A stretch of DNA of 41,466 nt from Flammeovirga pacifica (GCF_000807855.2 NZ_JRYR02000001.1:4528312-4569777), one strand, 5' to 3'; positions 24,056 to 33,305 are shown, counted from the first letter of the stretch. Numbers and translations are program-made. The notes: generated by a model from the sequence alone, not told the origin.

Positions 24056-25075
24056 TTATTCGTTAGTTCCTTTAAATTTCATTCTAGGATTTGGAGATGT
24101 GTTCAATGCTTCAAAATCTTTTCCTTCATATTGATAGTGTGCTGCCATTGCGATCATTGCTGCATTATCAGTACAGTGTTCAAAATCTGGTACATAAACA
24201 TTCCAGCCTTTTTTCTTTCCTTCTTCTAATATAGTATTTCTTAGTGATGAATTTGCAGAAACACCACCAGCAATACCTATTTCTTTAATATTTAATTCTT
24301 TGGCTGCTTTAATCAACTTTTTCATTAATATTTTGATTAATGTATGTTGAATACTTGCACAAAGATCAGCTTTATTCTCTTCGATAAAGTTTTCGTTTTT
24401 CTGATTTTCTTTCCTTAAGAAATTTAAAAATGCAGTTTTAATACCTGAAAATGAGAAATTATAATCAGGAATATTGACATTAGGAAAAGGATATTTTAAT
24501 GGATCTCCTCCTTGAGCAAACTTATCTATTAGTGGCCCACCTGGGTAATCTAATCCCATTATTTTAGCGGTTTTATCAAATGCTTCTCCTACTGCATCAT
24601 CAATTGTTTCTCCCACTACTTCCATTTCTAAAGGAGACTTCACAACAACTAATTGTGTATGACCTCCACTTACTGTTAGACATAGAAATGGAAATTGGGG
24701 TTTCGGATCATCAATAAAATGAGCCAAAATATGAGCTTGCATATGATTTACACCAATTAATGGAATGTCTAAAGACATCGCCATCCCTTTGGCAAATGAT
24801 GCTCCAACCAATAATGCACCTAAAAGCCCAGGACCTTTTGTAAAGGCTACTGCATTTAAATCTGTTTTTTTTATATTTGCATCTTTTAATGCTTCACTTA
24901 CCACAGGCAAAATATTCTTTTGATGTGCTCTAGAAGCAAGTTCTGGAACTACACCTCCATATTTTTGGTGTACTTCTTGCGTGGATACAATGTTGCTAAG
25001 CACTTTACCGTTGCTTACAACAGAGGCAGAAGTTTCGTCGCAAGACGACTCTATGGCTAAAATAATACCGCTCAT
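24056..25075 (-). CDS. tsaD: tRNA N6-adenosine threonylcarbamoyltransferase
   Basis: The 339-aa ASKHA-fold enzyme performs the last step of t6A37 synthesis on ANN-decoding tRNAs, using threonylcarbamoyl-AMP with TsaB and TsaE. The N-terminus ILAIESSCDETSASVV is the classic TsaD opening. The metal ligands are in HMQAHILAHF (H111, H115). The nucleotide loop is TVSGGHTQLV, then DDAVGEAFDKTAK, and the C-terminal GGVSANSSLR and HCTDNAAMIA blocks follow. The length is normal. It is divergent from the TerB-like gene and followed by the small TM-wHTH gene. Confidence 0.97.
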   Translation of the reverse strand: MSGIILAIESSCDETSASVVSNGKVLSNIVSTQEVHQKYGGVVPELASRAHQKNILPVVSEALKDANIKKTDLNAVAFTKGPGLLGALLVGASFAKGMAMSLDIPLIGVNHMQAHILAHFIDDPKPQFPFLCLTVSGGHTQLVVVKSPLEMEVVGETIDDAVGEAFDKTAKIMGLDYPGGPLIDKFAQGGDPLKYPFPNVNIPDYNFSFSGIKTAFLNFLRKENQKNENFIEENKADLCASIQHTLIKILMKKLIKAAKELNIKEIGIAGGVSANSSLRNTILEEGKKKGWNVYVPDFEHCTDNAAMIAMAAHYQYEGKDFEALNTSPNPRMKFKGTNE

Positions 25076-25176
25076 TGTATAATTATTTGTCTTTAATAAG
25101 CTAAATTACTACACGAAGAGCGAATGCCGAAATTTTTGGTAACATCATTAACTGACATTGAAACTATTTTTATAGC

Positions 25177-25629
25177 ATGAGTGCGAAAACGACTATAAAT
25201 CAGCTATACAAGGAATATACAGCATCTAATAATATAGAGATTACAGAAGACAATTTTAATATTCTTCTTATGTACTTTCCATGTTTATTAATCGTAGCAT
25301 CAGATGGCGTTGTAGACGAAGAAGAGTGGGTATTTGTAAAGTACCTATCGAAATTTATGTCTGATGCTTACAAGCATAAATTAACTAGAAGTGAATTAGA
25401 AGATTTACAGAAGCTGTATTTTCAAGAATTGGAATACCTGGTAAATACCTTGGATAAGTGGAAGGATAAATTCTTAGACACTTTGGCGATTTATTTAAAT
25501 GAACACGATGAAGAAAAAGAAGATATTCTAGATATACTTCAATTGTTTGCAGAAGCATCTGAAGGTGTTTGTGAAGATGAAGAAGAAGCTATTGAAGAAA
25601 TTTCTGATCGATTAGGCTTAGAAGAATAA
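25177..25629 (+). CDS. acidic all-helical protein, TerB-like
   Basis: The 150-aa protein is strongly acidic, with no signal or membrane segment. The first helical repeat contains LLIVASDGVVDEEEWVFVKYL, and the C-terminal one CEDEEEAIEEISDRLGLEE. Both resemble the metal-binding helix-loop pattern (ADGxxxxEE and xxEExxIxxIAxxLG) of TerB/DjlA N-terminal domains. This points to a TerB-like helical bundle, but the match is by eye only. TerB-like domains occur in envelope stress and tellurite-resistance systems and in DnaJ-like proteins; the role here is unknown. The gene is monocistronic, between tsaD and the S46 peptidase gene. Confidence 0.7.
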   Translation: MSAKTTINQLYKEYTASNNIEITEDNFNILLMYFPCLLIVASDGVVDEEEWVFVKYLSKFMSDAYKHKLTRSELEDLQKLYFQELEYLVNTLDKWKDKFLDTLAIYLNEHDEEKEDILDILQLFAEASEGVCEDEEEAIEEISDRLGLEE

Positions 25630-25731
25630 AATATATTCTTCTCATACATTATTTAATAGATAGTTATTTTGACGAAGGGGTAATTTCATCACTGAATGGG
25701 ATAAACTTTTTAGTTCAAATTCTTTTCTAAA

Positions 25732-25771
25732 GTAAAAGGCCACCTCAAATTAAATTGAGGTGGCCTTTTAC
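25732..25771. terminator. strong bidirectional intrinsic terminator
   Basis: A 17-bp perfect stem (25732-25748 with 25755-25771; core GGCCACCTCAA) has a 6-nt ATTAAA loop and A/T ends giving a T-run on either strand. It lies between convergent genes. Confidence 0.85.
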
Positions 25772-25789
25772 CATTAGAAAAAAGACAAC

Positions 25790-27970
25790 TTAGTTTTTCA
25801 CTAAATTCATTTCTTCAATTAAACGAGGACATTCACCGTATTTATCTACAATAAATAATACATAGCGGATATCAACGATAATATTTCTACATTTTACAGG
25901 ATCAAACATTACATCAGACATAGTTGATTCCCATGTTCTATCAAAGTTGATACCTATTAATTGACCTTCTGCATTAATTACAGGAGAACCAGAGTTACCG
26001 CCAGTGGTGTGGTTAGATCCTGTAATACAAACAATCATTTGTCCATCTTCGCCATACTGACCGTAATCCTTCTTATTGTAAAGATCGATAAGTTTTTCGT
26101 GTACATAGAACTCATGTGTTTTAGGCACATCGGTTAATCTTTTTTCCATCACTCCTTCTAGAGTAGTGTAATATTTAAATTCTACACCATCTCTTGGTTC
26201 AGATCCTTCAATTTTACCATATGTTACACGTAACGTTGAATTGGCATCTGACCAATATTGTTTACTTGCTCCTTTATTATTAGCTACATATTCTCTATTA
26301 GGAAATACCTCTCTTAATGCTTTTACATAAGTTCTCATCGAAAGGTTGATCTCTTCAGTAAGTGATCTATATTCAAATACTACTTTATTAGAGTAGATTT
26401 CATAAATATCGTTAGCTAAAATATAAGCAGGGTCTTTTTTGATCTTACCCATTATAGCACTTTCACTCCCTTCTAATAAAGCCGTTAGTTTTTCTTCATT
26501 ACAGAAAAGACTTTTCTTATAAATACTAGAAGCTAATTTATTGAAATTACCTTTGTCCTTTGCATTTTTAAATGCTTCAGGCAAGAAAGAAGGATCAATA
26601 GCATCTGAGTACAGAGTAGATGCAGAAACAAAAATTTCTTTGTCTGTACCTTTATCATAGTTCTTAAAGAACCCTTTAGCATTCCCTTTTAGTTTCGCAA
26701 CAGTAGCTATGAAATCAGGAGTGCCTGCTTCATACTTTTTCAGTTCTTTAAATCCTAGAGCAAACCTTAAGACTTCAGGTCCATAGTATAACTCTTCAAT
26801 ATAAAGATCTCTAGCAAGCTGATATTTTTCTACTGAAGCAAATTGCTCTTCAAACTTCTTAAGAAGATCTGTATACTCAGGTTTATTTTTTACTGCATCA
26901 GCAAACATCTTTTCTTGTTCTTCCTTCTTGTTGATGGCATCAAGACGTTCTAAACCTTTACTTTCTCCAATCCATTTTTTATATGCATTCGCTACTCTCG
27001 CTTTCTTAGCAGAATATTTGATTCTTACGGCATCATCTGCTTTCATATTCTTATCAAGAATAGCAATGGTTTTTTCTCTCATTGCTATTTTGATAGGGTT
27101 TGATTTGTTGACAGTATAATCAACTCCTTCAGAAGGTAAATATTGTTGTGTTCTTCCTGGGAAGCCATAAACCATTGTAAAATCATCTGCTTTTACACCG
27201 TTTAAAGAAATTGGGAAGTGGTATCTTGGAGTATAAGGAACATTGTCTTCTGAATATTCAGCAGGTTTACCATCTTTTCCAGCGTAGATACGGAAAATAG
27301 AGAAATCACCAGTATGACGTGGCCAAACCCAGTTATCAGTATCTCCGCCAAATTTACCAACAGAAGAAGGAGGGGCAAATACTAAACGGATATCTGAGAA
27401 TGTTTCCATCGTAAACATATAGTATTCGTTACCATAGAAGAAAGGCTTGATTTGATAATCATAATGAGTACCTTTTACGGCTGTATCTCCAACTTTTTTG
27501 ATGTTTTCTGCAATCAACTTTTGTCGATCTTCTTCTTTCATATTGTCTTTTACTCCATTCAATACTTTAGAAGTAACATCATCAATACGAACAACAAAAG
27601 AAACAGTTAAACCAGGGTTTGCAAGTTCTTCACCGAACGACTGAGCTGCAAAACCTTCAGTTAATAAATCTTTTTCTACAGATGAATGAGATTGAATTTG
27701 ACCATATCCACAGTGGTGGTTGGTAAGAATAAGGCCTTTATCTGAAACAACTTCACCTGTACATCCTCTGCCAAACCAAACCACAGCATCTTTCATACTT
27801 GATTTGTTTACAGAGTAAATATCTTCAGCAGTCAATTTAAAACCATTGGCTTGCATGTCTTCTTCATTTAGTTGTTGAAGAAGTGAGGGAAGCCACATTC
27901 CTTCATGTGCCCACAAAGATAAGGGCAACAATAGAAAGGAAAATATTGTTCCTAGTAAGTATTTTTTCAT
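25790..27970 (-). CDS. S46-family dipeptidyl peptidase, DPP11-like (Asp/Glu-specific by its Arg)
   Basis: The 726-aa product has signal peptide MKKYLLGTIFSFLLLPLSLW with cleavage near A|HEGMW. S46 peptidases remove dipeptides from the N-terminus of peptides in the periplasm. The catalytic triad motifs are visible: TNHHCGYG near residue 84-90 and GGNSGSP with Ser660. Eighteen residues after that serine, in GINFDR, is Arg678. In the characterised Porphyromonas enzymes the equivalent position (673) is Arg in DPP11, which prefers Asp/Glu at P1, and Gly in DPP7. The N-terminal EGMWLPSLLQQLN block is standard for the family. It is followed by a strong terminator, and seems to be a single-gene unit. 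With the M20 and M16 enzymes it makes three peptidases in 28 kb. Confidence 0.92.
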   Translation of the reverse strand: MKKYLLGTIFSFLLLPLSLWAHEGMWLPSLLQQLNEEDMQANGFKLTAEDIYSVNKSSMKDAVVWFGRGCTGEVVSDKGLILTNHHCGYGQIQSHSSVEKDLLTEGFAAQSFGEELANPGLTVSFVVRIDDVTSKVLNGVKDNMKEEDRQKLIAENIKKVGDTAVKGTHYDYQIKPFFYGNEYYMFTMETFSDIRLVFAPPSSVGKFGGDTDNWVWPRHTGDFSIFRIYAGKDGKPAEYSEDNVPYTPRYHFPISLNGVKADDFTMVYGFPGRTQQYLPSEGVDYTVNKSNPIKIAMREKTIAILDKNMKADDAVRIKYSAKKARVANAYKKWIGESKGLERLDAINKKEEQEKMFADAVKNKPEYTDLLKKFEEQFASVEKYQLARDLYIEELYYGPEVLRFALGFKELKKYEAGTPDFIATVAKLKGNAKGFFKNYDKGTDKEIFVSASTLYSDAIDPSFLPEAFKNAKDKGNFNKLASSIYKKSLFCNEEKLTALLEGSESAIMGKIKKDPAYILANDIYEIYSNKVVFEYRSLTEEINLSMRTYVKALREVFPNREYVANNKGASKQYWSDANSTLRVTYGKIEGSEPRDGVEFKYYTTLEGVMEKRLTDVPKTHEFYVHEKLIDLYNKKDYGQYGEDGQMIVCITGSNHTTGGNSGSPVINAEGQLIGINFDRTWESTMSDVMFDPVKCRNIIVDIRYVLFIVDKYGECPRLIEEMNLVKN

Positions 27971-28011
27971 TTCTGACTGATCGTTTATATATGTTATATG
28001 ATAGTGTGCTT

Positions 28012-28038
28012 AAAAGCCGAAGGATGTGGTCTTCGGCT
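28012..28038 (-). terminator. intrinsic terminator of the par-dapB-lepB operon
   Basis: The stem AGCCGAAG (28015-28022) pairs with CTTCGGCT (28031-28038), with an 8-nt loop and a short T-run leftward. It lies 30 bp after the lepB stop. Confidence 0.7.
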
Positions 28039-28067
28039 CTTAGCATAATTAATTTACAAAAGTTTTT

Positions 28068-29330
28068 TTACTTTTTTTTCTTCTTTTTGTCGTTGTTAGA
28101 GAAGAAAAAGACAGTTCCGAAGAATAATGCAAGAATAATGACTTTAACAGCAGTTGGAAGTTGGAAATCACTATCAATAATATGAAGGATTCTATCCCAT
28201 CTTACTGCACCTGTCTGAGGATTTGCATCTCTAGAGAACCAAGTCATTACTGCTTTACCAATGATGTGATCAGAAGGAACAAAACCCCAATATCTTGAGT
28301 CAAGGGAATTGTGTCTGTTATCACCCATCATAAAGTAATAATCTTGTTGTATCGTATAAGAATCAGTTGCTTGTCCTCCTATTAATAATTGACCATTTTT
28401 AAATTGAGGGTTATCGTTCTCCTCATATTTTTGAATGATATCTTTATAATATGGCCAATTATCCGCAGTGATTTTTACCACTTCACCTTCTTTTGGAATA
28501 TGTAATGGACCGAAATTATCAGCAGACCAATTGTTTACAGCTCCACCAAAGATTCTATGGTCACTATTCTCAATAATAGGTTTTATGGAAACGACAAGAG
28601 GATTATTTTTTAAGGTAGCAACTTGCTTATTTGTTAAGTTGACATTCTTATAAATAAAAGTATTCGTTTCTGATGATTTTGAAATTAGCGGGTACATTCC
28701 CGGATAATTTCTATAGTAATCATTTAAATTAGCAGCAGCTTGTTCTGATGGGAAGATGGCAATATTATCTACATTGTAATAGATATTATTTTCTGCCAAA
28801 ACATCAAGAGAAAGCAATTGTTTAGTTTCTAAAGTATAATCGGTTTGTAATTCTACATACTCACCATATGCAACTTTTTGATCATTGATATAAACCTCTT
28901 GATTTTTGATTTGAATATCATCTCCTGCAATACCAATACATCTTTTAATATAGTTGGTCTTTAAATCAACAGGATAATCATTGTGCTCGGCAGGATAGTT
29001 GAAAACAACAATGTCATTATTGTTTACATCACTAAACCCTGGCAAACGAAATTGAGGTAATTGAATGGCATCAGAAAAAGAGTTGATATCAGTTCCCCAG
29101 ATTTTTTGATGCGTAAGAGGTACTTGTAATGGAGTTTTTGGAGTACGAGGTCCATAATGTAATTTACTTACAAAAAGGAAATCTCCAATATATAAAGACT
29201 TCTCCATTGAAGAAGTAGGAATTGTAAACGCTTCAAAAGCTATCCATCGAATAAAAGTGGCAGCAACTACGGCAAATAATAGTGCATCACCCCATTCTCT
29301 TAATACGCCTTTTTTCTTTTTGTTACTCAT
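28068..29330 (-). CDS. lepB: signal peptidase I
   Basis: This is a 420-aa S26 serine protease of the inner membrane. The N-terminal TM (residues 15-32) leads to box B TIPTSSMEKSL with catalytic Ser41. Box D is YIKRCIGIAGDDI with the general-base Lys129. Box E GDNRHNSLDSRYWGFVP is near residue 336-352. Between boxes D and E lies an insertion of roughly 190 residues. Bacteroidota LepB proteins are usually longer than E. coli-type, so this is expected in kind. A second hydrophobic segment (residues 390-409) precedes a C-terminal KKKKKK tail. The gene is last in the operon, 4 bp after dapB. Confidence 0.95.
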   Translation of the reverse strand: MSNKKKKGVLREWGDALLFAVVAATFIRWIAFEAFTIPTSSMEKSLYIGDFLFVSKLHYGPRTPKTPLQVPLTHQKIWGTDINSFSDAIQLPQFRLPGFSDVNNNDIVVFNYPAEHNDYPVDLKTNYIKRCIGIAGDDIQIKNQEVYINDQKVAYGEYVELQTDYTLETKQLLSLDVLAENNIYYNVDNIAIFPSEQAAANLNDYYRNYPGMYPLISKSSETNTFIYKNVNLTNKQVATLKNNPLVVSIKPIIENSDHRIFGGAVNNWSADNFGPLHIPKEGEVVKITADNWPYYKDIIQKYEENDNPQFKNGQLLIGGQATDSYTIQQDYYFMMGDNRHNSLDSRYWGFVPSDHIIGKAVMTWFSRDANPQTGAVRWDRILHIIDSDFQLPTAVKVIILALFFGTVFFFSNNDKKKKKK

Positions 29331-29334
29331 AATT

Positions 29335-30060
29335 TTATAAAGCTAACATATCATTCATACCAAAGATACCTTCTTTTTTATGAAGCCATTCTCCAGCTAA
29401 TACGGCACCTAATGCAAACCCTTTTCTAGAATGAGCAGTATGTTTAATATCAATTCTATCAATTTCAGATTCGTAAGTTACTTCATGAGTACCAGGTACA
29501 TTTGGTTCTCTAACGGCAACTATTTCTATACCATTGTCTTTTGGTTCATCTTCACCTTGTAGAGTCCAAGAGTCAACACCATCAAATTTTTCAATCACAC
29601 CTTCTGCTAAAGTAATAGCCGTTCCACTAGGTGCATCTAATTTTTGAGTATGATGAATTTCTTCCATAGCCACTTTGTACTCTGCTTTAAATGCAGACAT
29701 CATTTCAGCTAATTTTTTATTTAAAGCAAAAAAGATATTTACCCCTAAGCTGTAATTTGATGCATAAAAGAATGCAGTGTTTTGAGACTTAGTTGCTTTT
29801 TCTATTTCATCTTTTTTATCCAACCAACCTGTTGTACCAGAAACTACTCTAATTCCTTTATCAAGACAAATTTTGATATTGTCATAAGCAGAACTAGGTT
29901 GAGTAAATTCAATAGCTACATCTACAGTAGAAGGATCAATATTAATAAAATCTTCTCTATTGTTTAAGTCAATGATATTGACGATGTTATGTCCACGTTC
30001 TTTTAAAATACCTTCAATGGTTTTACCCATTTTTCCGTATCCTATTAATAGAAAATTCAT
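29335..30060 (-). CDS. dapB: 4-hydroxy-tetrahydrodipicolinate reductase
   Basis: This 241-aa enzyme of the diaminopimelate/lysine pathway reduces the dihydrodipicolinate intermediate with NAD(P)H. Visible: the nucleotide-binding loop GYGKMG (7-12), SGTTGW (74-79), and the catalytic block EEIHHTQKLDAPSGTA (133-148) with H136/H137 and K140. The protein is about 30 residues shorter than E. coli DapB, as in other Bacteroidota. It lies 9 bp downstream of the DUF5683 gene and 4 bp upstream of lepB, so it is inside the par operon. This links peptidoglycan precursor supply with segregation genes by co-transcription. Confidence 0.96.
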   Translation of the reverse strand: MNFLLIGYGKMGKTIEGILKERGHNIVNIIDLNNREDFINIDPSTVDVAIEFTQPSSAYDNIKICLDKGIRVVSGTTGWLDKKDEIEKATKSQNTAFFYASNYSLGVNIFFALNKKLAEMMSAFKAEYKVAMEEIHHTQKLDAPSGTAITLAEGVIEKFDGVDSWTLQGEDEPKDNGIEIVAVREPNVPGTHEVTYESEIDRIDIKHTAHSRKGFALGAVLAGEWLHKKEGIFGMNDMLAL

Positions 30061-30069
30061 TTGTTATTT

Positions 30070-30774
30070 TTATTTTGAATTTATATTTAAAGTTAAAGTT
30101 GCTCCCAATGCAGGTAAGCCGGTTAAGGGATCGGGAATAGCTGCAGGCTTAAATTGTAAGGATAAATCATCACTTACATCATAATACTTAAGATGTTGAT
30201 CTACTGCAGCGTCCAAAGCACCTAATAGATACCAACCACATGACACGATAATCATAAAATCTCGATCTCTTCTGAAACGATCTCTTCTAGAGACCAAGTT
30301 GTCCACCGATAAATCACGATATATTTCAGGAATAAGATGATCGTTAGTAGGATCAGCATCTGCTTTATAGGCAAGCCAATGACTACTCTCGATATAGTTG
30401 GTATGATTAAATTTTATAAAGTACCCAAACACAGCATATCCACCATACAAAATAGGTATTTTCCATACTTTGTTATTATAGATTTGCCCAAGACCTGGGA
30501 TAACTATAGTGTAAAATGAAGCTTGAGTGGGTTCGGTTAAATTTTTATACTGTATACGTTTTTTTCTTTTTCTTTCTTTTTGATCAATATGATTCGGCAT
30601 CTCCTTTAAAGAAGATAAAGAGTCTATTTTTCTATCATTATAGGCTTTTTTCTCCTCTTCAGACATTTTTATGTATGCAGAATCTGTTTCTACTTGTGCT
30701 TTAGCAGAAGTAGAAAAGAATAATAAGCCAATAGTGAATAAAAAGAAAGATAAAATTTTAAGAAAATTAGGCAT
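30070..30774 (-). CDS. DUF5683 membrane protein
   Basis: The 234-aa product has an N-terminal signal sequence or anchor (FLKILSFFLFTIGLLFFSTSAKAQ). A charged, Lys-rich segment (about 35-75) precedes the DUF5683 core: PTQASFYTIVIPGLGQIYNN, the typical PGLGQIYN motif, followed by KIPILYGGYAVFGYFI and further on DRDFMIIVSCGWYLLGALDAAVDQHL, two hydrophobic segments. The function is unknown. It is nearly always placed between parB and dapB in Bacteroidota, from general knowledge of such genomes, suggesting an envelope or division-related role. Its ATG overlaps the parB stop (ATGA), so it is translationally coupled. Confidence 0.85.
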   Translation of the reverse strand: MPNFLKILSFFLFTIGLLFFSTSAKAQVETDSAYIKMSEEEKKAYNDRKIDSLSSLKEMPNHIDQKERKRKKRIQYKNLTEPTQASFYTIVIPGLGQIYNNKVWKIPILYGGYAVFGYFIKFNHTNYIESSHWLAYKADADPTNDHLIPEIYRDLSVDNLVSRRDRFRRDRDFMIIVSCGWYLLGALDAAVDQHLKYYDVSDDLSLQFKPAAIPDPLTGLPALGATLTLNINSK

Positions 30775-31718
30775 CAGTGTGTTTTAAGAATGTCCAGTAT
30801 TCTATTAAGGTCTTCTACAGATTGATAAGGAATTTTGATTTCTCCTTTTCCATCTGTTGCATTATTAATTTTAATCTGAGTCCCAAAGTGAGTTGATAAA
30901 TCTCTTTGTAAGCGACTGAACTCAAAATCAAGAGGTTGATTTTTTGTTTTAACATCACCCTTTTTAAGATCTTTTCCTTGAATGACATCTCTAACAAGGT
31001 TTTCAGTTTTTCTTACTGAAAGCTCATTTTTGACAATCATATCGAAAATCATTAACTGTACTTCGATACTATTTACATTAACTAAAGCTCTTGCATGTCC
31101 CATAGAGATCATGTTGTTTCTTAATCCTGTTTGGATTTCAGGAGGAAGCTTTAATAAACGTAGGTAATTGGCTACTGTAGATCTTTTCTTACCCACTCTA
31201 TCACCAAGTTCCTCTTGTTTTAGATCACATTCAGCGATTAAACGTTGGTATGAGATAGAAATTTCTATTGGATTTAGATCTGCTCTTTGAATATTTTCAA
31301 TCAAAGCCATTTCTAGCATTTGCGTATCATTGGCACCTCTAATATATGCAGGGATTTTTTCTAATCCTGCCATTTGAGACGCTCTCCATCTACGTTCACC
31401 AGAAATAATTTGATACTGTTTTTCTGTTAGTTTTCTTACGGTAATAGGCTGAATAATACCTTGAACCCTGATAGAATCAGCTAATTCCTTTAATGCCTCA
31501 TCAGAAAATTCTAAACGAGGTTGATAAGGGTTTCTTTCAATTTCAGAAATAGCAATTTCATCAAGTTTTTCTACTACTTGTTGTTGTACTTCAGGAGTTA
31601 CATTTTCTGTAACCTCAGGAGTAGGGGTTTCAGATTTATTTTCACCAAGTAAAGCACCAAGTCCTTTACCCAATGTATTTCTCCTTTTTAATGTTTTCTT
31701 TTCTTGTTTCTCTGGCAT
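30774..31718 (-). CDS. parB: chromosome segregation protein ParB (CTPase)
   Basis: The 314-aa protein starts with a Lys-rich tail and the short NTLGKGLGALLGE segment that contacts ParA. The ParB/Spo0J N-domain follows: NPYQPRLEF, ELADSIRVQGIIQPITVR, and the CTP-binding GERRWRAS (107-114), then ALIENIQRADLNPIE. The helix-turn-helix lies near 160-185 (LGDRVGKKRSTVANYLRLLKLP) and MGHARALV follows. The C-terminal dimerisation domain is at about 260-314. ParB loads at parS and slides along DNA with CTP. I found no clear parS palindrome in the window. The gene follows parA with 62 bp between. Confidence 0.96.
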   Translation of the reverse strand: MPEKQEKKTLKRRNTLGKGLGALLGENKSETPTPEVTENVTPEVQQQVVEKLDEIAISEIERNPYQPRLEFSDEALKELADSIRVQGIIQPITVRKLTEKQYQIISGERRWRASQMAGLEKIPAYIRGANDTQMLEMALIENIQRADLNPIEISISYQRLIAECDLKQEELGDRVGKKRSTVANYLRLLKLPPEIQTGLRNNMISMGHARALVNVNSIEVQLMIFDMIVKNELSVRKTENLVRDVIQGKDLKKGDVKTKNQPLDFEFSRLQRDLSTHFGTQIKINNATDGKGEIKIPYQSVEDLNRILDILKTH

Positions 31719-31780
31719 AACTATAATCAGCCTAACATATTATTTAAATCAAGGTTATTATCGGTATAGAGATGAAAGTA

Positions 31781-32560
31781 TTAAGCTTTCACTTCTATCT
31801 TATTTTTTTTGAGAATCTCTTGTGCTAAGTTCAGGTAACTTACCGCCCCTTTACTTACCGCATCATGTTCTATAACCGGAACACCAAAACTAGGTGCCTC
31901 ACTTATTTTAATATTTCTTGGAATGATTACCTTGAACACTAAATCACCAAGATTCTTTCTAACATCTTCTACTACAAGGTTGGATAATCTAAGACGAGTA
32001 TCGTACATCGTCATTAAAATACCTTCAATTAATAAATTAGGATTTAAACGTGATTGGATTAAATCGATGGTTTTTAAAAGTTTATCCAATCCCTCCAATG
32101 CATAATATTCACATTGTACAGGAATTACTACAGAATCTGCAGCAGTAAGTGCATTTACTGTAATTAAATTTAATGAAGGAGAACAATCAATGATAATAAA
32201 ATCATATTTGTCTTTCACTTGTTCAAGTGCTTTCAACATTCTTGTTTCTCTATCTTCTATATCAATCATCTCAATTTCGGCCCCTACAAGGTCGATGTGA
32301 GAAGGAATAATGTCTAAATTATCAAAATCAGAAGCAACAATAATATCTTCTGCATTGATATCTTCCACCATGCAATTGTAGATACTTTTTCTTTCCTCTT
32401 TAGGGTCTAGGTTTAAACCAGACGTTGAGTTCGCTTGTGGATCTGCATCAACTAAAAGTGTGTTATATTCCAAAACAGCAAAACTTGCAGCTAAATTAAC
32501 CGAAGTTGTTGTTTTACCTACGCCACCTTTTTGATTAGCAATAGCTATGATCTTGCCCAT
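31781..32560 (-). CDS. parA: chromosome segregation ATPase ParA/Soj
   Basis: The 259-aa ATPase has the deviant Walker A motif KGGVGKTT (11-18), Walker A' DADPQANST and Walker B FIIIDCSPSL. The length is typical of chromosomal Soj-like ParA without an extra DNA-binding N-domain. It forms gradients that move ParB-parS complexes. It is the first gene of a five-gene operon parA-parB-DUF5683-dapB-lepB that reads leftward. Confidence 0.97.
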   Translation of the reverse strand: MGKIIAIANQKGGVGKTTTSVNLAASFAVLEYNTLLVDADPQANSTSGLNLDPKEERKSIYNCMVEDINAEDIIVASDFDNLDIIPSHIDLVGAEIEMIDIEDRETRMLKALEQVKDKYDFIIIDCSPSLNLITVNALTAADSVVIPVQCEYYALEGLDKLLKTIDLIQSRLNPNLLIEGILMTMYDTRLRLSNLVVEDVRKNLGDLVFKVIIPRNIKISEAPSFGVPVIEHDAVSKGAVSYLNLAQEILKKNKIEVKA

Positions 32561-32591
32561 TTTTTTTAAACGCTTTTGTTCTTTGTAAATA

Positions 32592-32599
32592 CAAATATA
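32592..32599 (-). promoter_or_regulatory. putative -7 promoter box of the parA operon
   Basis: Read leftward this is TATATTTG, an exact TAnnTTTG box, 32 bases from the parA ATG. No TTG -33 element is visible. A start site near 32585 would give a short leader of about 25 nt. Confidence 0.45.
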
Positions 32600-32641
32600 G
32601 TTTTTTTCAGCATCTACTTTTAAAAATTATATTTTCTTTAA

Positions 32642-33283
32642 TTAAAGTGAGGCAAAAACATAACCTTTTTTAGAAAAATACTCTAAAAATCGAGGGAGAA
32701 CGTACTTCAAATTCTTTTCAGCTTTAATACTATCATGAAAAACAACTATAGATCCATCTTCTGTTAGTTTAATAGCAGTGGATAAACACTTCTCTTTTTT
32801 AAAGTTCTTATTATAATCTCGAGTTAAAACATGCCACATGATAATTTCATACTCCTTATTAAGAGTTTGAATCATTTGTTTTCCAACCTGTCCATGTGGA
32901 GGACGAAACAAGGGCTTGCTAGAAGTTATTTGAAAGAGTGTATTTGAAGCTAGCCATTCATCACATTTTTTGACATTTTCTAAATAATGTGAATAGGAGT
33001 TTTTCCAATATTGTAAATGATTCTGAGTGTGGTTTCCTACTCGGTGACCATTTTTTAAAACCTGATGGTATACATCTGGATGTTTATTGATATTATCCCC
33101 GACACAAAAGAAAGTAGCTTTAGCGTCGTATTGGTTTAATTGATCTAAAACCCAAGGAGTAATCTCAGGAATGGGTCCATCATCAAAAGTGAGATAAATA
33201 GTGGGTTTATGTGTAACTTCTTTTTTCCATGTTAATGATGGAAAGATTTTATCTCTTACAATACTGCCTACTCTTTGTATCAT
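32642..33283 (-). CDS. polysaccharide deacetylase (NodB/CE4 domain)
   Basis: The 213-aa product has the CE4 motifs in order: TFDDGP (32-37; D34 catalytic base, D35 metal ligand), HRVGNHTQNH (80-89; H85 and H89 metal ligands), RPPHG (126-130) and the WHVLTRDY and IVVFHD motifs towards the end. The family deacetylates N-acetyl sugars in peptidoglycan, chitin or exopolysaccharide. No signal peptide is clear (the N-terminus is MIQRVGSIVRDKIF), so export is uncertain. It has its own -7 box and is divergent from the ilv operon. Substrate unknown. Confidence 0.92.
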   Translation of the reverse strand: MIQRVGSIVRDKIFPSLTWKKEVTHKPTIYLTFDDGPIPEITPWVLDQLNQYDAKATFFCVGDNINKHPDVYHQVLKNGHRVGNHTQNHLQYWKNSYSHYLENVKKCDEWLASNTLFQITSSKPLFRPPHGQVGKQMIQTLNKEYEIIMWHVLTRDYNKNFKKEKCLSTAIKLTEDGSIVVFHDSIKAEKNLKYVLPRFLEYFSKKGYVFASL

Positions 33284-33305
33284 CGCCTAAAAAAATTATT
33301 TGCTA

